A stretch of 64,000 nucleotides of DNA, from positions 27,442,431 to 27,506,430 of the forward strand of contig CM036247.1 of assembly GCA_020698575.1 (NCBI GenBank). The letters are read 5' to 3'. The stretch's first letter is position 1. Every line of letters begins with the position of its first letter. The stretch comes from Bostrychus sinensis (Eukaryota > Chordata > Actinopteri > Gobiiformes > Eleotridae). A program made the position numbers and the translations under genes. Positions 21,501-33,335 of the stretch are shown here, piece by piece. Below the pieces are notes generated by a model that was not told the DNA's origin, ran no database searches, and saw nothing but the letters and a program-made list of their open reading frames with translations.

Positions 21501-22313
21501 TAGCAGAGCAAGCTATACAGTATGTCTTGGCTGGTGCAGAGATGTTGTTTTGGGTAGAGTAAGCTGTGAGAATAGTGACATAGCATAGGAGCTATTGCTG
21601 TCAAAATGCAAATAGAAATGTGCTATATACAGCAAATGCAGAAAACTTATTGGCATGACAGTATTTGGAAAAGTCTCACAGGAAAGTAGAAAAATGTGTC
21701 GAGACAGAAATGGAGGGGTCCATAACATTGGAATGGCAGGCTGGGATGTGGCAGTGGAGTTGGTGAGAATGCGACAGAGACTAATGGATTTGTGTGGCGG
21801 CTGTGATTAAGAGCCTGTAGTAAACCTGAGATAATGCTGAGATGTGCCGAGAGCTGCGTGACGCTAAGTGATTGTAATCAGTGCAGCCAAGACAGTCACC
21901 TCTGTGTGCAGCGCCCAAGTGTCAGGTCTGGTTACGTTTTCTAAAGACAGCCATCTTCATTAGAACATACCACTGTGGCCCGGAATAGAGTACTGACATT
22001 GTACTACTAATCTAGCTAAACACATCTGACACTGCACCCCATAACAGCTGTCCACATAAGACTCCTTCTTTGGATGATACAGCTATATACTGTAACTTGG
22101 ATTTGTGAAAACTGTATTCAGAGACAATGACTTCTGGAAGTGTTCCTGATCCATGCAGTGATTTCCAATACAGAATACAGTTTTTTTTTTACTGGAGTGT
22201 CACTTAAGGACCTGATGATCATGAGCAAACCAATACATCAAATGTTGATAATACAGAGACATAAAAAGTCTCTGGTGGGACCACAGATAAACAAGGCACT
22301 TTGACCCTGTTTC
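21501..22313. other. No recognised feature
   Basis: No repeat similarity seen. ORF at 21513-21728 (-) unconvincing. Confidence 0.5.
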
Positions 22314-23216
22314 AGCCTTTATTAAATTATGGCAATTCAATTAAAAAGTACCAATGCATTTCAGCTCAAACAAAGCCTTCCTCAGAGTGCACAATTAAAC
22401 ACAGCACAGGAGTTTCTTTGTATGCATGCACACACGCAGGTGGTATATAGTATGCTGGTCTGCATCCATCTTTTAACTGCTTATTTTTTCATTCGTATCA
22501 TGTATTTTCTTTACTACATTTATTACTTTTCTATTCTCTTTATATCAACAATGCCTGGTAAATAACTGATACCATGTATTTTAAATGTATGGCATTTGTA
22601 CTTTCACCAAGAGTTTAATGTCCTGAATATATGTCTATGCTATGTGTGTCAAGTTAGTTGTGCTTCTTTGTTGTCCCTTCTGTTATCTGCTAATACATGC
22701 CTACAAATGTAAGTAGTAGGGAAAGTTCCAGCCCATGACATTAGTGACCCTACCTTAGGCCTGTGAGTGTCTCTCACTTGGGAACCAACAATTATCAACC
22801 AGTGTCCAGGTGGGAAGCTAGGTGTTGCATATTATTAGTGCAAACTTGATAGTTAGAAGCAAATTCTTTTATCTTAGAGACCCTCAGGTTAGAGGAGGAG
22901 ACAAGGACTCTCAGTTAGTATAAGAAGGAGACAATGCTTTTGTTCTATGGTCAGTTTGTATGTGCACGCTGTTGACACCTGATGTCAGAAGTAAAGCTGT
23001 TTCAACTGCAACTTTCTTGATCTCAGGCTGAATTTAATGCACACATCGCACTTTACTGATTACAATAACATGAAAGATCTCGATGGTGAGAGTGGCTCCT
23101 CCCTATACCGTGATGAACACCTTTGTGTCTTGTGTTTGGTTGTGGACCCTGAGGAAGGCCTTGTTTGAGCCAAAACATTTGCTTTTAATTGGATTGCCAT
23201 GACTTCATAAAGGCTT
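22314..23216. mobile_element. Inverted-repeat element, about 0.9 kb, 70-bp arms
   Basis: Arm 22314-22387 contains 'tatggcaattcaattaaaaa' and 'cagctcaaacaaagccttcc'. Arm 23147-23216 is its imperfect reverse complement ('ggaaggccttgtttgagcca', 'cttttaattggattgccatg'). Arm similarity is high but not perfect, and the enclosed ~760 bp has no coding signal. Most likely a non-autonomous DNA element or two inverted copies of a shorter repeat. Confidence 0.65.
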
Positions 23217-23294
23217 TTTCACTATAACATACGTTTTTGGCACACAATCACTTTCTTAATGTGTACAAGATTAAAAGAATCATCCTGACCTGTT

Positions 23295-23312
23295 TTTTTT
23301 TTTTTTTTATTT
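23295..23312. repeat. Poly-T run
   Basis: T homopolymer just upstream of the DNA-transposon fragment at 23330. Confidence 0.8.
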
Positions 23313-23329
23313 GCCACTACCTGATTGCC

Positions 23330-23560
23330 CACAAAGCACTCCCCACATTGTTTTTCTTTTTTGACTAATAATACAGCCTTTCTAAAATACTCCTTTTATA
23401 CCCTGACATCTTAACCAAAAGTTTGGCTTTTGTTGCTTCATCCCAAATTGTGTTGCCGCCATCAAATTGAAAATACACGTCATTTTTTTCGTGAAATGGT
23501 AAAATACCTCAGTTTCAACACCTGTGAATAAAATAAGTGTATATGGGATTTGCACTAATT
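23330..23560 (+). repeat. Fragment of the 7195-7561 DNA-transposon family
   Basis: 'tgttgccgccatcaaattga' and 'cgtgaaatggtaaaatacct' correspond to 'tgttgctgccatcaaattaa' and 'catgaaattgtaaaatatct' of the copy at 7380-7440. Upstream it retains 'ttctaaaatactccttttat', which the first copy lacks. The terminus is missing. Confidence 0.65.
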
Positions 23561-24080
23561 ACTTGGGTCATTGTCAAAAAAGACAAAAACTGTAACATGA
23601 AATAAATCTTTAAATGTAAATAAATCACCAGCAGAAGTCATTATGCATGGTCGAGGCATATAATAGCTGCGTTTCGAAATCTAATTTACAAGAGTGCAAA
23701 CTTTTTAGCAAGGTCACTCTGGGACGTGTGAATGAGCCTGAGGACGTACTTAACATGCTCTGGTCCATAACAATGTCATTTTCAGTAACACAACAATTGG
23801 CATTTCTTTAAATGGCAGAGGGACTAAATAAGGACCACTGAAGTGTGAACAGGTCCCAGTGAAATGTCATCCGTATACACAGATATGACGCTGATAAACA
23901 GTGTTCACCTAAGGTTCATTTTAAACATGACTTGCAGCTGGAAATGAGATGAGATTGCTCTTTTTTTGCTAAATAGGCTACTACATCAAAAATACAAGGT
24001 TAGCAGCCTAATTTTTCTTATTTTTATGTGTTGCTTTACTTTTATTGACCAGTTTACTTATTTAGTACATGCAGCTTTTT
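23561..24080. other. No recognised feature
   Basis: Nothing that I can support. Confidence 0.5.
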
Positions 24081-24160
24081 GGATGGTGGAAGAAAGCTGG
24101 ATTATCCACAGAGAAACAGAGAAGATGTTCATTTCCGGACAGCCTGGGGATTTGAATTAC
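24080..24160 (-). repeat. Short SINE-like fragment
   Basis: 'ggatggtggaagaaagctgg' followed by 'ttatccacagagaaa' and 'gatttgaa' resembles part of the repeat at 40565-40890 ('gatggtagaaagctggagta'). Confidence 0.45.
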
Positions 24161-24814
24161 ATGAACAAATATATACAACTATATACAACAATTTGCTTGG
24201 GAGTGACATGTGATGAGTGTCTGTAAAATGCTCCCAAACCATGGTTATGCCACTCCTTTAGAAATATACGTTTCATTCATTTGTTCCAAACAGTCATCAG
24301 CCCTTAGCAGGTCCAGTGGGACATCTTCAGTGCACAATAACAAGTCCCCGCATCACTACTGCCATATGTCCGGGCCTCCCCTGGGACAGTGCCTCTGCCA
24401 CATGGATCTCTTCTCTGTGCTGTCATTTACTGCAAACAGGTTTGACAGCTATATGAGTGCACACTGATGGATTTGATTAGGCTGCTTCATTATAATATAA
24501 ACCAGACATAACACATAAAGCAGTTATGAAGTGGATGTACTAATTTCACTGTATTATCTCCTGTACTATTAGTACATACACAGTAGCAGGACTATTAAGA
24601 GTACAAATACTTCTACTCCAAAAAGCTGGGATTGAATATAAAAATTGCGCATTGTATGATTGTTTCTTACATTATGACAGTTTCCAGCAATCTTATTTGA
24701 TCAGTTTAGTGTGGAAGTCATCTAAACCTATACTGTATGTGGCATTGTACTGAGGACCGAATCAAAGCAACAGTAATAAGACAGCCTAATGTGTTTGGAT
24801 CTTGAAACGGTTTA
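24161..24814. other. No recognised feature
   Basis: ORF 24210-24467 shows no recognisable domain. Confidence 0.5.
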
Positions 24815-25455
24815 AGGGGAGATATTAGACTAAAAAGACTTTTCTGAGCATTTTACCATTGTTATTTCCATGTTGCTTCCTGCTCCAAAACATACCCAGA
24901 GTTGTTTCATTTAAGCATGTTTAAGTAATTCTGTATCCTGAGGTGCTGCCCTTCTCAAGAGCTGAAAACGTTTGCTCTCGCCACTCTATGTAGACACCAT
25001 AAACACTGCCTTCTCCAGGAAGTGCTCCAGGACTGTTTGTAAAGCACAAACACCGTCATCAGACTCGTACTGATGATATCAGCGCTTAAACCGCGGCCAA
25101 TACGAAGCAATCAGCTCATTTATGTTAGCTTCATGTTGCTAATAGTGGTGCAAACTAGCCATTTTGTTTAGACTGCTGAATTTTTCACCCATTATTAAAC
25201 TACACTACAGCTGTCATGTCTCTTTTGGGTCTTTTTTCTACTGTGCCTCACACCTCACATGACACTACAGTGCAGCAGCCTGCTATAAACGACAAAGTTT
25301 TCAAAGGGCTCGGAGCTGACAGGTTGAAGGGGGCTGGTTCAACAGGGCTTTAAAGCGACAGACACTTAATCCAAGCATGTTCAATACATTTAAGCTACAA
25401 AATATGTAATGTTGCTGCAAAGCTGTCCAGATTTATTTCAAAAAGCTTGGGGGAA
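24815..25455 (+). repeat. MITE-like repeat family A (subtype 1), long variant
   Basis: 'acttttctgagcattttacc', 'tcagcgcttaaaccgcggcc' and 'cagacacttaatccaagcat' keep the order seen at 31895-32377. It is longer because of about 180 bp of unrelated sequence between about 25180 and 25360, which looks like an insertion. Confidence 0.75.
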
Positions 25456-25929
25456 AAAACAATAATATGCACAGTTATATTAGTACTCTACCTTCACCTT
25501 TGATGTGTCAAAGTTTAAGAGGCTAACTATAATGAGTTGCATTATACATGTTTTTGAAAAATTTTCCAATAACTAAGGCATTCTAAATATTTGCACGTCA
25601 CGTTCATATGCAACAAGCACAGACAGTGTAACAGAATAGTGTGACCATTATCTTCTCCAATTGTGTGGTTTATTTGAATGTTTTACATAAACATACTTAA
25701 GTAATATCAACAAAATGGTCAATAAAAAATTCTCTGACCCCTTAGCAGCCTTAACAAAGACCCTCTGTTATTGAGCACAATCAGATTAGACAAGTCTTTT
25801 ATATACTTCTCATAAAACATCAGTGAAAGATCTGCCTGTGTTCAATCAGAATAACTTTTAACTATTGTGGTGTTTCACTGTCTTGTGGGATTCATTTGAG
25901 CTTTTAATATTTCTAACTTGGCATGCACA
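25456..25929. other. No recognised feature
   Basis: AT-rich, no supportable feature. Confidence 0.5.
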
Positions 25930-26190
25930 GACGTATACAACGTGATTTAGAATTAATTGCAAAAATGAGTAGGATCGCTTGTTTGTTTTTTCTCCTGCTT
26001 GTTCATTATTAAATGAAACCACACAATCCAATTAGCAGTGTGCATTAGCCTTTTTTTTTCTCCAGTTTGATTAAGCAACTAAAACATTATGGCTGATGCT
26101 CTGCCAAATTATGCTGCGTTACAAATCCCTCAAATTCACCAGGCTTTTCATCCATTTGCAACAATAATATCCAACACAATGCTCAGACTG
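25930..26190. promoter_or_regulatory. Candidate conserved non-coding element
   Basis: Repeat-free stretch with dense ATTA/AATTA cores ('cattattaaatgaaacc', 'caatccaattagcagtgtgc', 'tttgattaagcaac'). No ORF. Composition resembles homeodomain-bound vertebrate enhancers; this is inference. Confidence 0.25.
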
Positions 26191-26380
26191 ACCTATCCAG
26201 TGCAGGGTATTTACATAACTGAATTTGAATATTGTATTTCTCTTCTCTATCTTGCATGAGGTGTCCAAATAGATTTGTGCCTCCTGTCTAATAAAGCTTT
26301 GATTGAGTTGAATGCTTCCATTGTCAGAGCCACTCTTCCCGTAATAGGTTTTTGTTCACATCGGAATGTCAAGACAACTA

Positions 26381-26790
26381 GAATTTGAATAGGGACGACC
26401 TCAATTTGTGAGAAACATTTCATTTTGGGCTGGTGTGTGAGAGTTTCTGTTATGTGACTTGTCAAAAAGCAGCATGTCAGGTCTGTCGTGCACATTCCCA
26501 TGGAGTCTAAAATGGCATCGCTTAAAGGTGCTACTGCCTCAGCCCAGAGGAGAGTTTTGCACGTGTCACAGCACATATTTTACACATCGGATGCACATGT
26601 TTGGTTTTGGACTATATTTGTTTTGCAGCTGGAGGTGCTGTGATATGGAGAGGGCATGTTTTTGGCGACAAAAAATCACTTCACAACACACACACACAAA
26701 AAGAAGTGGTTGCAAAATGTCTGCAAAGTACTGCATCTTTCATTGTGTCCTAATAAATCCTTGGAGACCTTTGGAACATTTGTTAAAGTT
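26381..26790 (+). repeat. Dispersed repeat family B, copy 1
   Basis: Similar to 29134-29525 along most of its length: 'gaatttgaatagg', 'atgtcaggtctgtcgtgca', 'gagttttgcacgtgtcacag', 'acatattttacacatcggat'. The overlapping ORFs at 26459-26797 (+) and 26247-26576 (-) are shadows of this repeat. Class unknown. Confidence 0.75.
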
Positions 26791-28711
26791 GGCTTAACTT
26801 GAAAAAGACCAGAAGAATACAGAGGACTCTGGCTCAACTTTATTTATTGAGCAGTCAGACTCATTAATTAGCATTAATTAGACGTTAGCCATTAGGTTAG
26901 GTTAAAAATCTTTGAAAACAAATAAAATATAAAGCAGTCAAAACCCTATCATAGTAATTTGATTTTCCAAATGTGAAGATTTTAACACATTACTTTTAAA
27001 AATGCATCAATTTATGTTGAAATGTTTTATTGTTTTAAATTATTATTAGTACTTACATTCAATTATGAACTATGACATGCGTTACTGTTTAAGTATTTTA
27101 ATGCAACAATTTAAGTCATGTTTTTAAATTAGAAATTCCAAAGTAATTTTTAAGAAGGCACAACTTATTATTAAATAATTAGATTAAATTCCCTTCACTT
27201 TTTACAATGACTATTTTTATATACATTTTGGATTTACAGTTCAAATGCATTACTTGTGAATAAGTAATTCAAATTTATTTTCCTCATATTTATAAATTAT
27301 TTAGTAAATAATTCAGTAGTATGTATTGTTTTAATATATTTTAGGATGTTAGGTTGTTCTTATCTTGGCATTTTATATTACTAAAGCTCAGTTACTTTGT
27401 TGAAATAAAGAAAGCTTCTTCTAATGATCGAGGTAATAAAAATACTTTTCCTACTTACAATGGAGGCTTACAACAGCAAAAGAAGAAATCATAGTCAATG
27501 TTGTTTGTAACACTGCAACAAAATAAACTGCACAATTACGCCTCTGTTTAGGATTAGAGCAATGCAGCCTTCTCTTTTTTATTCTGGGTTCTCTCTGGAT
27601 TCAACTTTGCTTCCCTTTTTCTCTGTTTATCTTATTCTTTTTTCTGCCATTTCTCTGTGTAAGCAAATGTAGCTGGCACCGAAATATTTACAGTCAATGG
27701 ATTATCAGCAGCCATTCATTTAGTGTTGACAAGTTCTGTAGACCAACAGATAAGTAGGTTAATATTTAAGCCTAAAATATGCTTATAAACCTACGTCACA
27801 ATGCTATATGAATGACATCAGAGAAAAGTAAACATTTTATTAGTGAAACAGGTTTCAACACAGTCTGGATAAATAGTCCTCATATTACCTCTGGTAATAC
27901 CTGGGAGTGTTTGTATAGACAACACAAGCACCAATAGCTAACAGCTAACACCTTCCATAAAAATACTATTTAGTGCCATTCCGCCATATGCTAATAACGT
28001 GCCTCATAAGTACTACATCTAGCCCTTATTGATGTCTGTGTTGCCTTTCTGCTCAACAAAACTGTGGAGTAAACATAAACACATGAAACAGAGCACTGAT
28101 GAAACAATGCAACAGAAAAACAGAGCATCTATTTGCAATAATAAAGTGCAAATACGAGCCGGCGCCCCTTAATGGAACTCCTCACTGTATCATTCACCGC
28201 TGAGCCCCCCCAAGGCTCACAGAGATTGAATACACCATATGTTTATCTGGAGCTTTTCCCTTTGTGCCACCGATGGCACAGTTTTGGCACAGCCTTCATC
28301 TTTTCCCATAATGCATCAATGCAAAGGCCCATTTCACCATGTTGTTCATAAGAACAACACACAGAATGGGAATGGAGATTTTATTCAGTGTTTAGATAAC
28401 CGCAGCCTATCCAGTTTGGGCAACTTGTGTACCATTATTTACCGGTATTGTCTATGTAGAGAATGCCAGCCTGTAAGATAAATGAATAAATATGAATGCA
28501 TGGATGCTTATGTAAGCTGGGGCTGCTTTTGACTGTTGCCAAGTTATGTAATTATTAGCATGAAGGTTTTAAAATCCAGGACTGTTATATTTCTAAATGT
28601 ATTTTAAAAAGTAAGTTGTGTTTTAAAGTTGAGTTATGTATTCACCTTGGTTGGAAGTTACATAATGGAAAACCTGCTGACAGGATGTTAATTAATGCAA
28701 ATGCAATTTAT
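26791..28711. other. No recognised gene; AT-rich stretch
   Basis: About 26,850-27,450 is strongly AT-rich with many short 'aattatt' words. 28,140-28,490 has more balanced composition. ORF 28239-28481 has no recognisable product. Confidence 0.5.
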
Positions 28712-28920
28712 TAACTCCTCACTCACACTCAGTGCTGGAAGCGTGGCTGCCGTTGTGTGCCTATTGCCCCTCTGACCACCACAAACACACAATCACACAG
28801 GAAAGGTGGTTGAAGTGCCTTGCCTAAGAACACAATGGCAGTATGCAAAGTCGGCAGCGGAGCTCAAACTGCCAACCTTCGGGTTAGTGGGTGAACGTCT
28901 CTACTACTGCCGCCCTTAAC
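28712..28920 (-). repeat. tRNA-derived SINE, degenerate
   Basis: 'aactcctcactcacactcag', 'tctgaccaccacaaacacac', 'ggcagtatgcaaagtcggca' and the head remnant 'ctctactactgccgccctta' follow the order of the copies at 10070 and 60424. Orientation is minus, with the head at the right. Confidence 0.78.
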
Positions 28921-29133
28921 CTAGCTACACTTAACATCAAGGTACCACTGGAAGAAGATCAGAACACAAATGCTGCCCCAATGCATGGGCCATTTCAAAG
29001 TTACTGTATTCATGCAGATACTCTAGTGTCAAAATCAGGTGTAGTTTGCCTGCCAGTCCAGTAGGGGTGCTGTGAACCACACTGCCACAAAAACTAAAGA
29101 AATTACATAAAAAAATAAAATAAAATGAAAAAA

Positions 29134-29525
29134 GAATTTGAATAGGAGCAATTTCAATTGGCTTTCTGTTATGTTTTTGTTAAAATGGCAGAATGTCAGG
29201 TCTGTTGTGCAGAGTCCCTAAAAAGGCAATGGCTTAAGGGGACCAAGGCTTTAACCAGAAGTGAGTTTTGCACTTGTCACAACACATATTTTACACATCA
29301 GATGCATGTTTTGTTTTGGGCTATTTTTATTTTTTTATTTATTTTTTTGTTTATATATAATTTATTTGTATTTATTTATTTATTTATTTTTATTTATTTA
29401 TTTTTGCTGCTGGGGGTGGTGTGATAGAGACTACAGAGAACACTTCAGAAATGCACTTTACAACATGCTAAAAATTATGGTGTTGTTCAAGACCCTCTGA
29501 CACTTTAAAGCTGGCTTTCATTCAA
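29134..29525 (+). repeat. Dispersed repeat family B, copy 2
   Basis: Second copy of the 26381-26790 repeat, interrupted by an expanded TTTA microsatellite at 29325-29405. The ORFs at 29158-29424 and 29261-29500 are the same shadow as in copy 1. Confidence 0.75.
29325..29405. repeat. (TTTA)n-rich microsatellite
   Basis: Interrupted TTTA/TTTTA repeat inside family B copy 2. Copy 1 lacks it, so it expanded after insertion. Confidence 0.9.
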
Positions 29526-29759
29526 GGGCATCAAGAACACAAGTAAATATTTTCTCAAGTCTACTCTCTGAAAATAGTGACTTTAAAAAGGTCACAACAA
29601 TAAAAAGTGCAATTTATTCATGGTCATCAATCAGGATTTTTAGAAGGGTATATATGGAGACTATTCAAGTCACTGATATAAATACAACTGTGTTTGTAGG
29701 TTTTATCATAAAAATCACAAAACACCATAAATTCTGCACATTACTATTATCTGAGCCAA

Positions 29760-31512
29760 TCCAATCCAACTTTATTTATAGAGCACTTTAAAACACAGGA
29801 TACCTAAATGCTGCACACCAAAATCAAACAAATAAAACCAAAAAAAAAAAAAAAAAAAACACATGGAAAAGAAATACAAAATATATAAATATAATAAAAC
29901 AAAAATAACAACAACATAACAATAAAAGTCAACCCTCAAACTGAGTTAAAAACCAAAGAGAAAAGGTGCATTTTAAGGAGGCCTTTAAAATCAGGAAGGG
30001 AATTAGTCTAATGTGCAAAGGGAGCTTATTCCAAAGTTTCGGAGCAGCCACTGAAAAAGCCTGATCACCTCTTAGTTTTCTTTTGGTCTTTGGGACAATC
30101 AGCAAAGACTGTTCTGCGGACCTTAGAGAGCATGAGGGGTGTAGGGCAAAAGCAGATCCGACAGGTACTGAGGGGCCAGACCATGAAGACATTTAAAAAC
30201 AAATGAATTGAGGGATTGGAGAATGGGAGAGATGTGGTCAAATGTATGTGTTCCAGTTAAAAGACAAGCAGGAGCATTCTGGACTAATTGCAGTCGAGCA
30301 AGAGAAGTTGAGATAAAACAGAATTTACTCTGGCAGTTGTCTCAGCTGAAACCACTTTACCACTGCACTAATCTGTGCATCAATTTTAAAATTACAGTCC
30401 ATTTTTACACCAAGGTTTGTGGCAACAGGACTTAAAGAATGTGTTAGACAGCCCAAGTTAACAGGAACCTCACCAGCTGCGTCACTTGGAGAAAACAACA
30501 CAACTTCAGTTTTTCTTTGATTAAAATGCAGGAAATTTAGAGCCATCCATGCTTAAACTTCTTCAAGATACTCTAGAAGTGATTTTGACTGCTTTAAAGG
30601 CACATAAATTTGACAGTCAGGCTTATGTTTTCTAAGGATTGACCCCTGAGGCACTCCATATGACAAAGGGGTTGAAGAGGACACAGCATCACCAACTTGC
30701 ACTGAAAAACTTCTGTTGTTCAAGTAGGATTTGAACCAATCCAGTGCCAAACTATTTTTCAGAATTCCCTCCCAGTTTTCCAGACGTGACAAGAGGATCT
30801 TATGGTCCACATGCAGCTGTCAGGTCCATCAGGAGAAGGGCAGTTTGACAAGAGTCTGAGGCCAAGAGAATATCATTAAAACTTTTGAAAGTGTCCTCTC
30901 AGTACAGGCTTTAAACCCAGACTGAAATACCATTCTCATTTAAGAATAAGGTCAATTGGGTGAACACAATTTTCTTGAATTTTAGAGAGCAGGTGGCGCT
31001 TGGAAATTGGATGATAGTTTGAGACCTCGGAGTGCTCTAAGCCAGGTTTCTTTATCAAAGGTTGCACTACTGTGTGTTTACAACCCATAGGTACAACTCT
31101 ATTGACCAAGCTGGCATCAATAATATCAAGAACATAGGATGCCAATGCAAGAAAGACCTCTTAAAAAAGATGAGGAGTAATCACATCATTGGAAGAGCCA
31201 TTGGGCTTCATATGATCAATTATATCTTCCAAAAAAGAAAGACTCGCTGGCTCAAACTGGATAAAAATTGTAGAGCAAGCTACAGATGTGCATGGGTCAT
31301 ACAGAGATAAGGGCTGATAAGGGGCCTAGTGCTCTCAACCTTGTGAATAAAAAAGTGTAAAAAAAATCCTCACACACTTTTGATGGGTTCTTAAGGCACT
31401 GAGATTGTGGGGCATTGAGAACACAATTAATGGTTTCAAAAAGAACATGAGGGGTATGACCACTGGACACAATGATGTCAAAAGAAAGCTTGGATCTTGC
31501 AGCTTTCACTGT
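29760..31512 (-). mobile_element. L2-type LINE, degraded, 5'-truncated
   Basis: Reads 3' to 5' along the plus strand. Minus-strand ORF pieces show LINE reverse-transcriptase blocks in order: 31297-31509 (upstream linker with CEDFF), 30936-31145 (VVQPLIKKPGLE), 30553-30810 (SYGVPQGSIL, then DCQIYVPLK), 30325-30546 (FNQRKTEVVLFSPSD) and 29929-30192 (AFSVAAPKLWNKLP). A DLTAA motif is visible near 30815. The region between QGSIL and DCQIYVPLK is shorter than in intact L2 elements and lacks the YADD catalytic motif, so the enzyme is dead. The 3' end is near 29762, where the minus strand reads 'ataaataaagttggattgg'. Confidence 0.85.
29839..29860. repeat. A-rich run inside the LINE 3' region
   Basis: A homopolymer of about 20 bases between the 3' terminus and the last coding block. 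Confidence 0.8.
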
Positions 31513-31894
31513 TTTTTTTTTTATTGATTTATTTTTTTATAAAAATCCCAGCTGTCCCTTAACATCTGAAAAGACACTTGTAGCTTATCCCTCTTCTACA
31601 TTCCCTCAGCCCTGCTGCACTCACGTACGTGGAAGTGTGCGTGACGTCACTTAACCAAGGCTCGGGTCTGGCTTTCGTCAGCCTGGTTTTCACAGGAGCT
31701 ACAACGTCTACACAGTTTTACAGGCATAATTAAAACCAGTGCATAATTCCTCAACACTTGCATTAGAACACTTTACAAAAGCAAAGGTATATGTCAGCTC
31801 TACAACACCTAACTCTCAAGCTTGACCAAGGAGTAGATGGATACATAAAATACTTATATATCATAAACAAGTACAGCATAACATTTGCCAGTGT
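31513..31894. other. No recognised feature
   Basis: Begins with a T-rich run (31512-31540). The rest, including a CpG-retaining stretch with 'gtgcgtgacgtcactt' (CRE-like TGACGTCA core near 31643), has no gene that I can support. Confidence 0.4.
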
Positions 31895-32377
31895 TTAAAG
31901 GTCTCCTATTCAGCTAAATTAACTTTTTTGAGCCATGTGATGCTGTTTCCACCTCAAAAATATACCTGGAGTAGTATTTTGTTTCATCCACACATGTTTA
32001 AGTAATCCTGTTTGCTGAGCTGCTGCACTTTTCCAGAGCTGGAAACGCTCGGCCTCTCTGCGTAGACACATGAAACCAGAAAGTACTCTGGCGTGTTTCG
32101 AAAGCTCATAAACTGTTACTGGAGTCCTTCTGATAATTTCAGCGCTTAAGCTGCTGTCACTGTGAAGCATCTATCTATCTGGTAGCATAATATTGCTAAT
32201 CGCCTTGCTAAATAGCCATTTTATGCTCTGTCCAGTTTCCAGCAGGAGACGACAGATACCTAATCCAAGAGTTGTTGCTCACCAAATGAAAACATCTTTC
32301 ATGCATTATTTGAAGTTAAATCATGAAATACTAATGCAAAATCCAAGCCTGCAAAGGGCAGAATATGGCCCATTTAA
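31895..32377 (+). mobile_element. MITE-like repeat family A (subtype 1), fullest copy, 483 bp
   Basis: Starts ttaaaggtctcctattc and ends gaatatggcccatttaa, so the ends are imperfect inverted repeats with TTAA at each edge. TTAA edges also occur on copies ending at 44683 ('ataggacctttaa') and starting at 62865. TTAA target sites are typical of piggyBac, so a piggyBac-like MITE is possible but unproven. The ORF at 31919-32170 (-) is a shadow. Confidence 0.75.
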
Positions 32378-33239
32378 CTAACTATTATCTGCAGGAAATA
32401 TGTAAAATAAATGAGATTTTTGTGAAAGATATTTGACAGTTTAAAGGACATTGTAGCCACTGTGGTCCAAACACACAGCTAATCATTTTCTTCCTTGAGC
32501 TGTGTTTTGTACAGCATTAACTACTAAGTTCTGACTGGTAACTGTATCACATTTGAGAACTCATGGCATTGTGCTGATAATTACATGTGTGCGTTGAAAC
32601 AGTCACTGAGTGCTAATATCCATGGAACTCTGGTCATTATATTGTCATATCCCGCTCTCATCTCACCTTGCAGTGATATTGGCTTGTCCTGCCTGAGCGG
32701 CCCGCCCTCTCTCCCCTGTTACCCGCTGCTGCTGCCATACGGCCGTTTTTAGCCCCATCATTTCCTTGGCAGTGTGCTTCTGATGAGGTTGGTCAGGGAT
32801 GAAGACTTCTATTAACTCAAATGTTGTACATGAAGAGAATTGCGGACCCATAAAGCAAGGTCTTGTCAGTGTCTCAGGTGAGCTGTAGCATGAAGAACAC
32901 GGCCACACTCTGCTCCCACCGGCAGGACTTTCACAGCCCGAGGGGAGGCCGAAACTTCAGGAAAATGCTGTTTGATTTTCCCCTTGACTTCTCCAGGCCA
33001 GCTTCATGTGTGGTATAGTGACTCTTTCCAAATAAAACAAGCACAGAGTGGAAAACCATTACTTCTATACTTACTGCAGTATTACCATTTACATAGTTTA
33101 TATTGAACATTCAAATACTAAGCTTGCCATCACAACTGGGGACTGTGTGAGGAGATTGTTCAGAGGCCAGCTGATGATATGTACGCCTTATACATCTTTG
33201 TATTTACTTTTCTCTGTATAGTTAGGTTGTGCGTTAGAT
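32378..33239. other. No recognised gene
   Basis: 32,650-33,000 is GC-richer and repeat-free, with 'gccgtttttagccccatcat'. The ORF there (32663-32908, -) has no recognisable domain. It might be weakly constrained non-coding DNA. Confidence 0.35.
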
Positions 33240-33335
33240 CAAGTAAGCATAGTGATAATATCAGCTCTTAAACCGCTGTCACTGCGAAGGGCTCTGCTCA
33301 TTTATCTGTTAGCTTTGTGCTGCTTGCTCTGCTCA
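33240..33335 (+). repeat. Family A (subtype 1) fragment
   Basis: 'atatcagctcttaaaccgct', 'gtcactgcgaagg' and 'ctcatttatctgttagctt' match the middle of family A copies. Confidence 0.7.

Noticed and set aside
26459..26797. 112-codon ORF with Cys/His residues (zinc-finger-like at first sight)
   Set aside because: It falls wholly in dispersed repeat family B and has a related shadow ORF in the second copy at 29158; Cys/His spacing fits no finger class.
30553..30810. Possible functional reverse transcriptase
   Set aside because: The catalytic YADD segment is deleted and the coding frame is broken repeatedly; this is a dead L2 LINE.
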